A stretch of DNA of 64,000 bases from Verrucomicrobiota bacterium (GTDB lineage Bacteria; Verrucomicrobiota; Verrucomicrobiia; Opitutales; Opitutaceae): the NCBI GenBank assembly GCA_023391285.1, contig JAEWBF010000064.1, forward strand, positions 65,231 to 129,230. The letters run 5' to 3'. Made by a program: the position numbers and the translations under genes. Position 1 is the first letter of the stretch. Each line of letters opens with the position of its first letter. The notes under the pieces were generated by a model. It did no database searches. It had not been told where the DNA came from and saw only the letters and a list, made by a program, of their open reading frames with translations. Of this stretch, positions 51,203 to 60,009 are shown piece by piece.

Positions 51203-51622
51203 TTACGAATCGCTCTCTTGCGAGGCTCGCTGATGCGCCGCCTCCAGCTCCTGCTGAGTAAGCACGCCGTCCTTGTCCGTATCCATCTCCGAGAACTCCG
51301 TGTAGGTAGCCGAGGACTGTTCGCTTCCCGAGATGCGCCCGTCGGCGTTGCGATCCATCGCGCGCCACTTCGCACGATAGGCGACCTTGTCGCCATCGAG
51401 CTGCTCAACGGCCGCATTCAGCTCTTTCGCGGAAACAACTCCGTCGCGGTTTTTATCCATCTGGCGAAACGTCGTCTCCGCCGCCTTTCGGTATTCGACG
51501 CGCGAGACCTTGCCGTCTCCGTTTGCGTCCATCGTTTCCAACTTCTTCGCACCTCCGGCCATTGCGACCGGGAGGATCAGCAGCGAAAGAGCGAAGGCCA
51601 ACACTTGGGAATGAGTTTTCAT
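51203..51622 (-). CDS. Secreted EF-hand calcium-binding protein
   Basis: A 139-residue exported protein (signal peptide LAFALSLLILPVAMA). Four EF-hand-type loops follow: DANGDGKVSRVE, DKNRDGVVSAKE, DRNADGRISGSE and DTDKDGVLTQQE, all with the expected acidic ligands at positions 1, 3, 5 and 12. Such small periplasmic EF-hand proteins are frequent in Verrucomicrobia and Planctomycetes; their role is unknown. The gene has its own strong terminator and an AT-rich upstream region (51740-51800), so it is probably a monocistronic unit. Confidence 0.88.
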   Translation of the reverse strand: MKTHSQVLAFALSLLILPVAMAGGAKKLETMDANGDGKVSRVEYRKAAETTFRQMDKNRDGVVSAKELNAAVEQLDGDKVAYRAKWRAMDRNADGRISGSEQSSATYTEFSEMDTDKDGVLTQQELEAAHQRASQESDS

Positions 51623-51842
51623 GATTTTTCCTTTGGTTTCTGCGGATGACTACAACGCGGGAGCCGACAAGCTTCCGGCCCCACGATATCCGCCGCGGAG
51701 CCTCTCGCTACGGGGTATCACTCCCAGAACTGGATGGGAAATGACCGTAAACGCCCGATCAAACGGGACTTTGTATTTATTATCCAAATACGCCAAGAAA
51801 AAACAGTTCCATCCCGCACCGCGCAGTGCAAACCGTTATCAG

Positions 51843-51863
51843 CGCCGGCGCGATCCGCCGGCG
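51843..51863. repeat. GC-rich palindromic hairpin downstream of the CE15 gene
   Basis: CGCCGGCG-CGATC-CGCCGGCG gives 8 perfect pairs, and each arm is itself a palindrome. It lies 23 bases downstream of the CE15 stop on the minus strand, so it may end that transcript, but it lacks a T-tract. Confidence 0.5.
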
Positions 51864-51886
51864 AGTCTCAACTTCGTCGCCGAAAT

Positions 51887-53350
51887 CTACTTCGTCCGAT
51901 GCCCGAGATGCCGGCTGGCCCACGCGATGAAGTGCTTCATGTTCGAGCGCGATTCATGCCCGCCATCGTGCTGCCGCCACGCGAGATGGCCATCGAGCAA
52001 GTCGGTGTTGACCGGAGGCATCTGCGCGACGCGGTAATCTTCCTTCACGCCCAGATCGCGTGCTCCCAGTAAACGAAACACTTCGCCCGCCGCCACCGTC
52101 GCCATGTAGCTTCCCTGCTGATCGAGCCAGTGGGCGTCGCCTTTTTCGGGAATTCCATAGCTGATAAACGTCGGACGCGGAGCGCACAACGCGATCAACT
52201 GATGCGAATCGACCGGAATATCGCCGGCATCTTTCCGTCCGAAGCGCGACTCTTCCGCTGCGTATTTCAGGAAGTTCCCCGCCATCCAGTGATAAGCGCC
52301 CGAACTCGCGAGATTCTCCACCGCTTCACCAAAATCGCGACGATGCGGCTTCACGCCGCCTTCACCCGACGATCCCACCAGCACGACCGCAAAGCGCGGC
52401 TCGAATGCCATCGTGACGAGCGCCGCTTTCCCATAGCGTGAAACGCCTTCGATCCCGACCCGCTTCGCATCCACCGCCGGATACGTTTCAAGAAAGTCCA
52501 ACCCGCGCGCCGCGCCCCAAGCCCATGCGCGCAACGCTCCCCAATCTTCCGGCTTCCGGCGCTGCCCCTGGTTCGTGAGCCCGATAATCCCGCTCGTCAG
52601 ACCTGCACCGTTGTCCGCCTGGATGCTATGCGGACTGATCGATACATAGCCCCATCCGGCCGCAATGAGCTGTTCCTGCGATGGCGGATCCGACGGCTCT
52701 TGGCCCGCCCAGCTCGGCCAGCGCGGATCGACGCCCGGAAGGTTGCCCGAACCAAACATCATCAAAACCGGCACAGGTGCCGTCGCACTCGCGGGCGTCA
52801 CCACCGCCATGCGAATCTCGACCGTGATTTCCGGATGCGACGCATTGTCGACGCGTCCCATCACTTGCTTCGCCACCACCGGAATGTCGCCGACGGTGGT
52901 TTCGACCGTTTCGGTGATTTCCCAATGAACCCTTGGCACGTTCGACGGCACGCGCCCGATCACTTCGCGTTCGAAGGCTTCGACAATCTCCGGCCGCCGC
53001 TTCTGCCACCATTGTTCGGCCGTCGTGATGCGTGTGCCGTCATTCGCCACGAGCAACTCGGGATAATCCGGAAATGGATTCGCCTTGCTCTGATCGTAGT
53101 TGGCCGGATTGGGCGTGCCAGGCTCGGTGCTCGCGTTGCGTCCGGGACGCAGCTTCGAGATCCCGAGCTGCGCCCGCATGTCGGCATGATCTTCGGCATT
53201 CAGTTTCTGGATGCGTTCACGTTCCTCCGGACTCATCTGCCACGGCGGCACCGGCCGTGCCGGCGCGGCCGCCGCCGCCGTTACGCGCTGGCCGGTAAAA
53301 CCGGCGATCAAAACCAAGGCCGTAACCGATCGCAGAACAACAGATGACAT
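51887..53350 (-). CDS. Carbohydrate esterase family 15 glucuronoyl esterase-like
   Basis: A 487-residue secreted alpha/beta hydrolase (signal peptide VTALVLIAGFTGQRVTAAAAA). CE15 enzymes cut ester bonds between lignin alcohols and glucuronic acid on xylan. The nucleophile is Ser304 in EGVSRYGKAAL, the family G-x-S-R-x-G-K motif with Val in place of the usual Cys. Glu330 (GSSGEGG) and His383 (DSHQLIALCAPRP) are the likely other catalytic residues, and WMAGNFLKY is also conserved. ATG 53350 is used because upstream sequence forms the terminator of the next gene. A GH10 gene lies about 8 kb away. Confidence 0.9.
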   Translation of the reverse strand: MSSVVLRSVTALVLIAGFTGQRVTAAAAAPARPVPPWQMSPEERERIQKLNAEDHADMRAQLGISKLRPGRNASTEPGTPNPANYDQSKANPFPDYPELLVANDGTRITTAEQWWQKRRPEIVEAFEREVIGRVPSNVPRVHWEITETVETTVGDIPVVAKQVMGRVDNASHPEITVEIRMAVVTPASATAPVPVLMMFGSGNLPGVDPRWPSWAGQEPSDPPSQEQLIAAGWGYVSISPHSIQADNGAGLTSGIIGLTNQGQRRKPEDWGALRAWAWGAARGLDFLETYPAVDAKRVGIEGVSRYGKAALVTMAFEPRFAVVLVGSSGEGGVKPHRRDFGEAVENLASSGAYHWMAGNFLKYAAEESRFGRKDAGDIPVDSHQLIALCAPRPTFISYGIPEKGDAHWLDQQGSYMATVAAGEVFRLLGARDLGVKEDYRVAQMPPVNTDLLDGHLAWRQHDGGHESRSNMKHFIAWASRHLGHRTK

Positions 53351-53444
53351 GGGGATTTGGGGACGTGCGCTCGACGCGAACGCGATGGAAACGTTGCGCA
53401 AGCCGCTCGGCGCGTCACCCCGGAAGTTTTCGTCGTGATCTCGC

Positions 53445-53487
53445 CAAAAAAACAAAGGCCCGCAGCCGCACGAAGCGTGCTGCGGGC
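53445..53487 (-). terminator. Intrinsic terminator of the large Ig-like protein gene
   Basis: On the minus strand GCCCGCAGC pairs with GCTGCGGGC around an inner GCACG-type stem, followed by CTTTGTTTTTTTGGC. It starts 21 bases after the stop of the large secreted protein gene, in the gap before the CE15 start. Confidence 0.85.
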
Positions 53488-53507
53488 TGGAGAACTGCGT
53501 CGGTCGC

Positions 53508-56405
53508 TTAGGACTTCGGACCGGAAATCGCGCCGCCGTGGCTGTTGTTATAGGCGTCGCACCAGTCTTTCACGAAGAGGATGTAGTTCTTGGTGTAGCC
53601 GTTCGCGTTCTTCAGAACGTGCTCGGCGAAGTAGATGAACGCATAGGTCAACGTCTTGTTGCCGCCGATGTAGGCGCCGTTCGCGTAGTTGTATTCGGAA
53701 GCGACGAGTTGCTTCGCGAGCAACGTCGCCGGATCGGAACCTTTCGCCGACATCGCATCGCTTGCCGCTTTCATCGTGATGTTGGTGAAGGGCTCGAGCG
53801 CGAGTTGCCCCACGACCGTCGTGTAGGCCGCCAGCGTCTGCGCGCTGACCTGCACGCCGTTGGTTTTTCCGGAAAGCGCCTTGTCGATGTTGTTCTTCCA
53901 GTAGCCGATGGTGAAACCGTTCGCCACTTTGCCATTGATCGCAGCGAAGTGGAGGCCGTAGCCGATGTCGGGCACGACCCGATTCAATGACGCGAGGGTG
54001 ATCGCGTGATCCGCGAGCGTGGTGAACGACAGCCCGCTGATCTGACCGGCGGAGACGATGTAAGCTCCGGGCGCAGGTTCGAACGAGTAGGCGCCATTCG
54101 CGTCGGAAACCGTCGTCGCCACCGTCGCGCCATTCGATGAAAGCAGTTTGACCGGGATGCCCGGCAGACCGTATTCGCCCGCTTCGCGCACACCGTTGAA
54201 GTTCACGTCGAAGAAGAGGAGTCCGTCGATGCGGCTCGGCTCATTCGAAGCCTCAACCACAAACGTGACCGATGTCGTCGCACTCAGTCCGCTGGCGATA
54301 TTGGTGTCGGTTGCTGTCACCACATAGGTGCCCGGCTGCGTGACGACCAGCGTCCCCGAAGCGGTCGCCAGTGCGGAGGTCCCAAGGCCCGACGTGCTGC
54401 TGATCGAGACGCTGGTGCCATTGATCTTCCCAGCGATCGTGTCGACCGTCGCACCTGAAGTGATCGTGCCGGTAAACGTGAACGGAATCGCGAGGACACC
54501 GCTGCTCGGCAGCGTATACGGCGAGTTCGCCTCGATCTGCGGATTGATCGCAATCGCGATCACAGGTTCGTTCACCACGACAGTGAACTGCGTCTGCGTT
54601 GTCACCGTGCGGCCGTAGGTGTCGGTTCCCGTCGCAACGAGCGTATACGTGTTGCTGCCGGTCGTGGGCGCCGCAATGGAGAGCGTCCCACTTCCCGTCG
54701 CGATCAGTGCGGTGCCATTGGCAGTCGAACTGAACGAGACGGATTGTCCATTCAACGAAACCGTCTGCACCGTGATGTAGGCGCCCGTGCTGGAAGTCCG
54801 GATCGCAAACGGGATCGAAAGGGTCTGCCCGCGCAATGTCGTATACGTCGCCTGGGGAACTTGCGTGAACCCGATGACCGGCGGCGGCGGCGGAAGGACC
54901 GTGAACGTCACCGAATCCGTCGCGCTGAGCCCCAGCGCCGCGTTCGTCGCCGTCGCCGACAACGTGTAAGTGCCCGGCTGCAGATTGAGAAAAGTGCCGC
55001 TGCCCGTCGCCTCGGGCGTATTCAAATTTGCGATCGTTCCGATCGAAAGCGGCGTCGTCACGCCATCCTTCGTAAGGCTCGCACTGAGGCCGGTCACATT
55101 CGCGCCCAAGCTAGTGTTGGCGATGAACTGGTAGGGAAGATTCAACGCGGAAGCGTCCGGCGGCTGAACCAGCGTCGTGCCTTCAGCCGGAGCAGTGATG
55201 TCGATCGCAATCGTCGGCACCACTTCTGCGACGACAAACGTCGCGGAGGTCGTCGCCTCGCCGTATTCGGATTTCGCGGTGACCCTGATCGTGTGCTGTC
55301 CCAGACCGCCCACGGTGGCCGCGTTGTAAGTGAACACGCCAGAGCCGGTCGCACTCGCTGCCTGGCCCACGCCCACGACGGAGTCGGCCACGAACGGCAC
55401 GCCATCGAGCGTTGCGGTGAGCTCGACGATGTTTCCGAGCAGCGTCGAGCCGGTGAACGTGTAAGGCACCGCGACGGAAGTCAGCCCGCGCACATAGGTG
55501 TAAGTAGGATTGCTCACCGGCGGAGCAATGACGACGGTCGGCGGCGGCACCTGCTGCACCACGACGAAGGTGCTGCTCGTGGTATCGGAGCCCATGCTGT
55601 TCGTCGCCGTCGCTGTAATGGTATAGATACCCGCCTGGGAAACGGGGAAGATCACGTCTCCATACGTATCGGGCTCGCCGAGGGCCGTGAGCACAAGATC
55701 GAGGGGTGTCTCTGCGAGAATGATGTTTCCCGCGCTGTCTTCGCCGCGCAACGACGCGACCAGTTGGTTGATCGTTGCCGAAGGATTCGCGCTGCCCTGA
55801 ACCTGAATGCCCACCGGCACCGGCTGACCTCCGACGACATAAGTATACTGCGTCCCATCCGGAGGCGTGAGAATTGCAACGGTCGGCGGCCCCACCCCAC
55901 TCGGGATTGCCGCTTGAGCATTGATCTCCATCCCGTCGTTCACCGCCCAGCTTGGCCAGCCAGCTGTTGTCACGAAATAACTAAACATGCCTTCGTCCGA
56001 ACCAAAGGGAATGTTGGTCAGAACGCGCACGACCTTGGTCTCACCCGGCGTTAAAAATGTCAGCTGATTCTTCGGCCCCCCTGTCGCCGGATCCACGAAG
56101 CGGATATACGAGGCCGCCGTCTCCGCGCTCACACCACCGGGCGAATCGGTGACGACCAACACCATATCGATCGACCAAACGCCCGCGGCCAGATTCGTAG
56201 GTGACGTGATCGTGAGATCAAACTCGTCCGAGTAGGGCTGCAGCCCCTGCTGCAGCTGTGTCGTGTCCGGATTGTAGGCGACCTTGTTACCTTCGCCCGG
56301 CGCTCCCCACTGCGCGTGCAAGGTCGACCAACCCAAACCGGCGGCTAGAATCAGCACTAGCCGCGTCAGCAAAAAACAAATCGGGGAGCGCAAGCAGGTC
56401 TTCAT
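53508..56405 (-). CDS. Large secreted protein with Ig-like repeats and SdrD-B-like domain
   Basis: A 965-residue exported protein (signal peptide LLTRLVLILAAGLGWSTLHAQ). After an N-terminal beta domain come about five Ig-like modules of 90-110 residues, each with a pattern such as SGVFTYNAATVGGLGQHTIRVTA and SGTLSIAAPTTGSNTYTLVATGTDTYG. A domain near residue 755 (IDGLLFFDVNFNGVREAGEYGLPGIPVKLL to APGAYIVSAG) matches SdrD-B/Cna-B-like repeats. The last ~140 residues, starting GFTIGYWKNNIDKAL, form a helical domain of the 'GYWKN' kind seen at the ends of surface proteins. It is probably an adhesin or matrix protein. Confidence 0.82.
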   Translation of the reverse strand: MKTCLRSPICFLLTRLVLILAAGLGWSTLHAQWGAPGEGNKVAYNPDTTQLQQGLQPYSDEFDLTITSPTNLAAGVWSIDMVLVVTDSPGGVSAETAASYIRFVDPATGGPKNQLTFLTPGETKVVRVLTNIPFGSDEGMFSYFVTTAGWPSWAVNDGMEINAQAAIPSGVGPPTVAILTPPDGTQYTYVVGGQPVPVGIQVQGSANPSATINQLVASLRGEDSAGNIILAETPLDLVLTALGEPDTYGDVIFPVSQAGIYTITATATNSMGSDTTSSTFVVVQQVPPPTVVIAPPVSNPTYTYVRGLTSVAVPYTFTGSTLLGNIVELTATLDGVPFVADSVVGVGQAASATGSGVFTYNAATVGGLGQHTIRVTAKSEYGEATTSATFVVAEVVPTIAIDITAPAEGTTLVQPPDASALNLPYQFIANTSLGANVTGLSASLTKDGVTTPLSIGTIANLNTPEATGSGTFLNLQPGTYTLSATATNAALGLSATDSVTFTVLPPPPPVIGFTQVPQATYTTLRGQTLSIPFAIRTSSTGAYITVQTVSLNGQSVSFSSTANGTALIATGSGTLSIAAPTTGSNTYTLVATGTDTYGRTVTTQTQFTVVVNEPVIAIAINPQIEANSPYTLPSSGVLAIPFTFTGTITSGATVDTIAGKINGTSVSISSTSGLGTSALATASGTLVVTQPGTYVVTATDTNIASGLSATTSVTFVVEASNEPSRIDGLLFFDVNFNGVREAGEYGLPGIPVKLLSSNGATVATTVSDANGAYSFEPAPGAYIVSAGQISGLSFTTLADHAITLASLNRVVPDIGYGLHFAAINGKVANGFTIGYWKNNIDKALSGKTNGVQVSAQTLAAYTTVVGQLALEPFTNITMKAASDAMSAKGSDPATLLAKQLVASEYNYANGAYIGGNKTLTYAFIYFAEHVLKNANGYTKNYILFVKDWCDAYNNSHGGAISGPKS

Positions 56406-56428
56406 GGGGAAATGTGGGTAGGGCACTA

Positions 56429-56446
56429 CTAGGAGTTTCACCCTAG
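56429..56446. promoter_or_regulatory. Short inverted repeat upstream of the large secreted protein gene
   Basis: CTAGGAGTTTCACCCTAG has 5-base perfect arms (CTAGG / CCTAG) and an 8-base centre, and ends 24 bases upstream of the start, in an AT-rich gap. It could be an operator or an mRNA leader stem. Weak evidence. Confidence 0.3.
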
Positions 56447-56624
56447 CAGTCGACACTTCTCGCTGAGAATCAACGGCTATTTTACTACCGCCTATAAACC
56501 AAGAATTTACCCGACTCCAGGTGTTGCAACTCCCCCGCAACAATAGGTCACACACCCTATAAAAACGCAGACGAAGCCGCAGATCGACTCCCTCCCGGTC
56601 CTCCCACTGCCGAATCGCGCAGTG

Positions 56625-58754
56625 TCACAACAACTCGCGGATCTCCTCGTTCGCCGCCCGCAACCGCTGCGACAAATTTTGGATCACCACCCGCTGCAGC
56701 GCATGGGTTAGCGCCGGATCCGACGCTTCGAGCGCCGACAGTCGCTCCCGTGTGAGGCAAAGCGCTTCCGTCTCCTCTTCCACCACAATGTCCGCACTGC
56801 GCGGTTCGCCCGTGTAGAATCCCATTTCGCCCACGATCGAGCCCGCCCCGTAAGTGCGAAGTCGCTTCATCGATCCGCCACCCGGAGTCTCCGGCGGCAG
56901 CATCACATGCACCCGGCCCCGCTCGATGAAATACATCGCATCGCTCGCCTCTCCCTGCCGAATCAGCAACTCGCCCGGCACCAGCCGCCGCCGGTCGCAG
57001 CATTTCTCGAGCAACGCACTTTCCTCGCTGGTGAGCGCACCACCCCACCTCTGTGTCGCCGATCCCCCCAACGCTTCGCGCCGGCCAAGGATTCTTTCTT
57101 CGCACCACTCGAGCCCCCGGTCCAAGTCCGCAAACCGATGCACATGCTGGGCCCCGAAATCGAAACCGCCCCGCGCCATCCGCGCTTCGATCCAGCTCGA
57201 TACTCCGGTCAACACCAACTCCGTCCCGAGTTCCCGACACAAGCTGTGCACGCGCTTCAGCACCACGATCGCCGAGCCGTCGATCCCCTGCACCAATCGA
57301 AAATCCAGCAGGACCACTTTCGTTCGCTCCAAACTCGCACGGATCTCCTCCAGCAAACGCGCCGCCGTCCCAAAGAACAACACGCCATCGAGCACGAACC
57401 CGCGCAACGCGTCACCATCCGCACGCAACACCGCAATCTCGTCCGCCGTCCGCTCCACATTCGAACGATGCGTCTGCGCCGTAAACGCATGCCGCACATT
57501 GCGACTCCGGCTCATCGCCACCGCGAAGCTCGCACACGCAATGAAGATTCCCAACACCACTCCCGGCACGATCCCCATCGCCATCACCACGCCTAAAATC
57601 ACCAACACGACCGCGTAATCGATCGTGCCCATCGTTCGCCGCGACTCGATCGCCCACGCCGTCAGCAGCGATATTCCGAGATACAAAATCAATCCCGCGA
57701 GCACCGGCCGCGGCAGCCAGCCCATCGTCGCCGGCGCCGCAAACAACGCCACCACGATCACCCCCGCCGCCAGTCGCGTCCCCCACGCCGACGTCGCCCC
57801 CGCTTTCACGTTCAGCAGCGTTCGATTGAACGAGTTGCTCGCCACCATTCCGCCCAGCGCCCCCGCCATCATGTTTCCCAAGCCAATCGCCCTGAGTTCG
57901 CGATCGGCATCGCCATCCCTTCCCGTCGCCACTTCGAGGCTCGTCGTGTTCATCAACGCCGTCACAACGACCACGGCCGTCATCGCCCCGATTTCCGTTA
58001 CTCGCTTCAACAACAAATCCCAGCGCGTGAGCGAGAAATCCCACCCACGAAAACTCTCCCAACTCAACGCTTCGGGCACCGGCAACAAGAGCCCCTGCGC
58101 CCGCGCCGTCTCCGTGTCGATGCCCACGCCCGCCCGCACCGCATGGAACGCCAGGATCGCGCCCACGATCACGCCGGGGATCACCAGATAGTGCCGCGCA
58201 TACCTCACTCCCGCGAACAGCGCTCCTGCCACCAGGATCGCGGTGATACTCGCCATCGGTCCCGCCGTCCACGCTCGTGCCAACGCCGCGAAACTCAATC
58301 CCTCGCCCGTGACACTGCGAAACGCGCCCGCGATCAATAAATAACCCGATCCCGCCAAAAATCCCGCCACCACCGGATAAGGGATATAGCGCACACATCG
58401 CCCACCCGCGCTCGCGCCGATCACCCACACCAACCCTCCGCATATCACGGCCGAGATCGCCACGAATGCCACCACCGTCGGCAGTAGCTCCGCCGGCGCC
58501 GCGATCGCGCCGGCCATTCCCGCCAGCGACACCGCCAACACCGCGGAAGGATTCGCATCCGGACCGCCCACGCTGAACCGGAAAGCCCCCCGCATCGGCA
58601 GCACCAGCAGCATCACGATCGTGCTGATCAACGCCAGGCGCACGCCGTGTCCTAAATACGGCGACAACGCCCCGCCAAACACCAGCTGGCCAAAAGCGCC
58701 CGCAAACGCCACCGCCACAATCGCGCAGAGTCCGCCCGCCGCGATGTTACGCAT
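56625..58754 (-). CDS. SulP-family anion transporter fused to STAS and cyclic-nucleotide-binding domains
   Basis: A roughly 709-residue protein. About the first 410 residues are a SulP/SLC26 membrane domain with ten or more helices (VGGPDANPSAVLAVSLAGM, YIPYPVVAGFLAGSGYLLIAGA, GMVASNSFNRTLLNVKAGATSAWGTRLAAG). A STAS domain follows (VLLDFRLVQGIDGSAIVVLKRVHSLCRELG). The C-terminus is a cNMP-binding domain (LVPGELLIRQGEASDAMYFIERGRVHVML and GSIVGEMGFYTGEPRSADIV). The start is uncertain: ATG 58754 has a GGAG box 5 bases upstream, while ATGs at 58817 and 58868 would add an Arg-rich leader. The anion (sulfate, bicarbonate or other) is not predictable. Transport may be tuned by a nucleotide. Confidence 0.9.
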   Translation of the reverse strand: MRNIAAGGLCAIVAVAFAGAFGQLVFGGALSPYLGHGVRLALISTIVMLLVLPMRGAFRFSVGGPDANPSAVLAVSLAGMAGAIAAPAELLPTVVAFVAISAVICGGLVWVIGASAGGRCVRYIPYPVVAGFLAGSGYLLIAGAFRSVTGEGLSFAALARAWTAGPMASITAILVAGALFAGVRYARHYLVIPGVIVGAILAFHAVRAGVGIDTETARAQGLLLPVPEALSWESFRGWDFSLTRWDLLLKRVTEIGAMTAVVVVTALMNTTSLEVATGRDGDADRELRAIGLGNMMAGALGGMVASNSFNRTLLNVKAGATSAWGTRLAAGVIVVALFAAPATMGWLPRPVLAGLILYLGISLLTAWAIESRRTMGTIDYAVVLVILGVVMAMGIVPGVVLGIFIACASFAVAMSRSRNVRHAFTAQTHRSNVERTADEIAVLRADGDALRGFVLDGVLFFGTAARLLEEIRASLERTKVVLLDFRLVQGIDGSAIVVLKRVHSLCRELGTELVLTGVSSWIEARMARGGFDFGAQHVHRFADLDRGLEWCEERILGRREALGGSATQRWGGALTSEESALLEKCCDRRRLVPGELLIRQGEASDAMYFIERGRVHVMLPPETPGGGSMKRLRTYGAGSIVGEMGFYTGEPRSADIVVEEETEALCLTRERLSALEASDPALTHALQRVVIQNLSQRLRAANEEIRELL

Positions 58755-59031
58755 GACCGCTCCGTCCGCTCTTTCGTCGATCCCTCGCGCCCGCACTCGC
58801 GCCCGCGGCCACTCCATGGTTGGCAGCACAAACCCTCGGGTCGCGACTCGACGGATCAAAGACAACATCGATGCTCGTCCGCTCGGCGCGCGTGATCGCA
58901 GCTCCGGCGGAAGCGACAGGAGCGTTACCCGTCCCCCTTACCTGCCGCAATTCGCCTCCGGGGAAGATTTCCCGGATCACCATATAGGCACTCCCACGAA
59001 TGTCATCGGCTGCCGCACCGCGTCGAGCGCA

Positions 59032-59916
59032 TCAAGGCGCCTTCGCCGGCCCGGTCTCGGGCGCAAGCGGCTCAAACACAAACCGCAACCCACGCGTGTA
59101 GCTTTCCAGCTGCATGCCCCCGTGCCGCTCTCCGTCGATAATCCGAAACTGATACACGAGCCCTTCGTGTTTCCGCGAAGCGACACGCTGATTGTAACGC
59201 AGAATTCCGCCTAAAAACCCCGGCGACTCGTTCCCGCCGCCGGTGACATAGAGCCGCACAGGAAGGCGCTTTCCCTTCTTGGCGAACTCCTCCTCGTATC
59301 CGAGCAACCAATCGTTGCCCACCACCACCGCCGGCGTCGCCGCGATGTAGCCCTGAAACAACTCCGGTTTCGAATACATCGAATACAACGTGAACAACCC
59401 GCCCAACGACGCGCCGCCCAATACGCGATAAGACGAATCCACCCGATATTCCCGTTCGATAAACGGAATGATCTCCGTCTCGATCGTCTTCAAAAAATCC
59501 GCCGCATGCCCTGACTCATCGGCGCCACCACCGCCAAAGGCCACCGGCGACAGCTCCCACCGGCGAAGATTGCCATAGTTGAGATCCTCCCCGGCATACC
59601 CGAGTCCCACCCAGATAAACTCCGGAACCACCTTGTCGTAAACCAACGAGCCGTGAATCACCCGAATCTTCTCAAAGTCCCAATAACCATCCGTCACATA
59701 CACGACCGGATAACGCTTCTCGGTATCCTTTCTGTAGCTCGCCGGCAAACCGACGTGCAACTGGTAGTGCCGGCCCGCCGCGTTTCGCGGGAGCACGCGA
59801 AGTTCCGAATTTTCGATCGTGTGTCGCGGATGCGTCGGCGCGCTTTGCGCCGCCGAAGCGATCATCGGTCCGACTGCAATTGAGGTGAGAAGAACAGCGA
59901 CGAGGGGAATTTTCAT
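59032..59916 (-). CDS. Secreted alpha/beta-hydrolase esterase (esterase D/IroE-like)
   Basis: A 294-residue exported enzyme (signal peptide LVAVLLTSIAVGPMIASAA). The fold is that of the putative esterase family (PF00756): RYPVVYVTDGYWDFEK, the nucleophile elbow LGGASLGGLFTLYSMYSKPELFQGYIAATPAV and a His in DGERHGGMQLES. Related enzymes hydrolyse siderophore trilactones or aryl esters. ATG 59916 is chosen because it precedes the signal peptide; upstream codons are not. It is 93 bases downstream of the SDR gene on the same strand and may be in one unit with it. The substrate is unknown. Confidence 0.85.
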   Translation of the reverse strand: MKIPLVAVLLTSIAVGPMIASAAQSAPTHPRHTIENSELRVLPRNAAGRHYQLHVGLPASYRKDTEKRYPVVYVTDGYWDFEKIRVIHGSLVYDKVVPEFIWVGLGYAGEDLNYGNLRRWELSPVAFGGGGADESGHAADFLKTIETEIIPFIEREYRVDSSYRVLGGASLGGLFTLYSMYSKPELFQGYIAATPAVVVGNDWLLGYEEEFAKKGKRLPVRLYVTGGGNESPGFLGGILRYNQRVASRKHEGLVYQFRIIDGERHGGMQLESYTRGLRFVFEPLAPETGPAKAP

Positions 59917-60009
59917 GGGGTAGAATCGAGCAGCAGAGACGAAAACCGCCGCAAAAAGTTCTCCGCGCAAGCCCAACCTAACCACCAGGCTGGCTCTCCG
60001 CCCGCCCAA

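Noticed and set aside
53350..53455. 35-codon N-terminal extension of the CE15 gene
   Set aside because: It would read through the terminator of the preceding gene and lacks signal-peptide character; the ATG at 53350 begins a proper leader.
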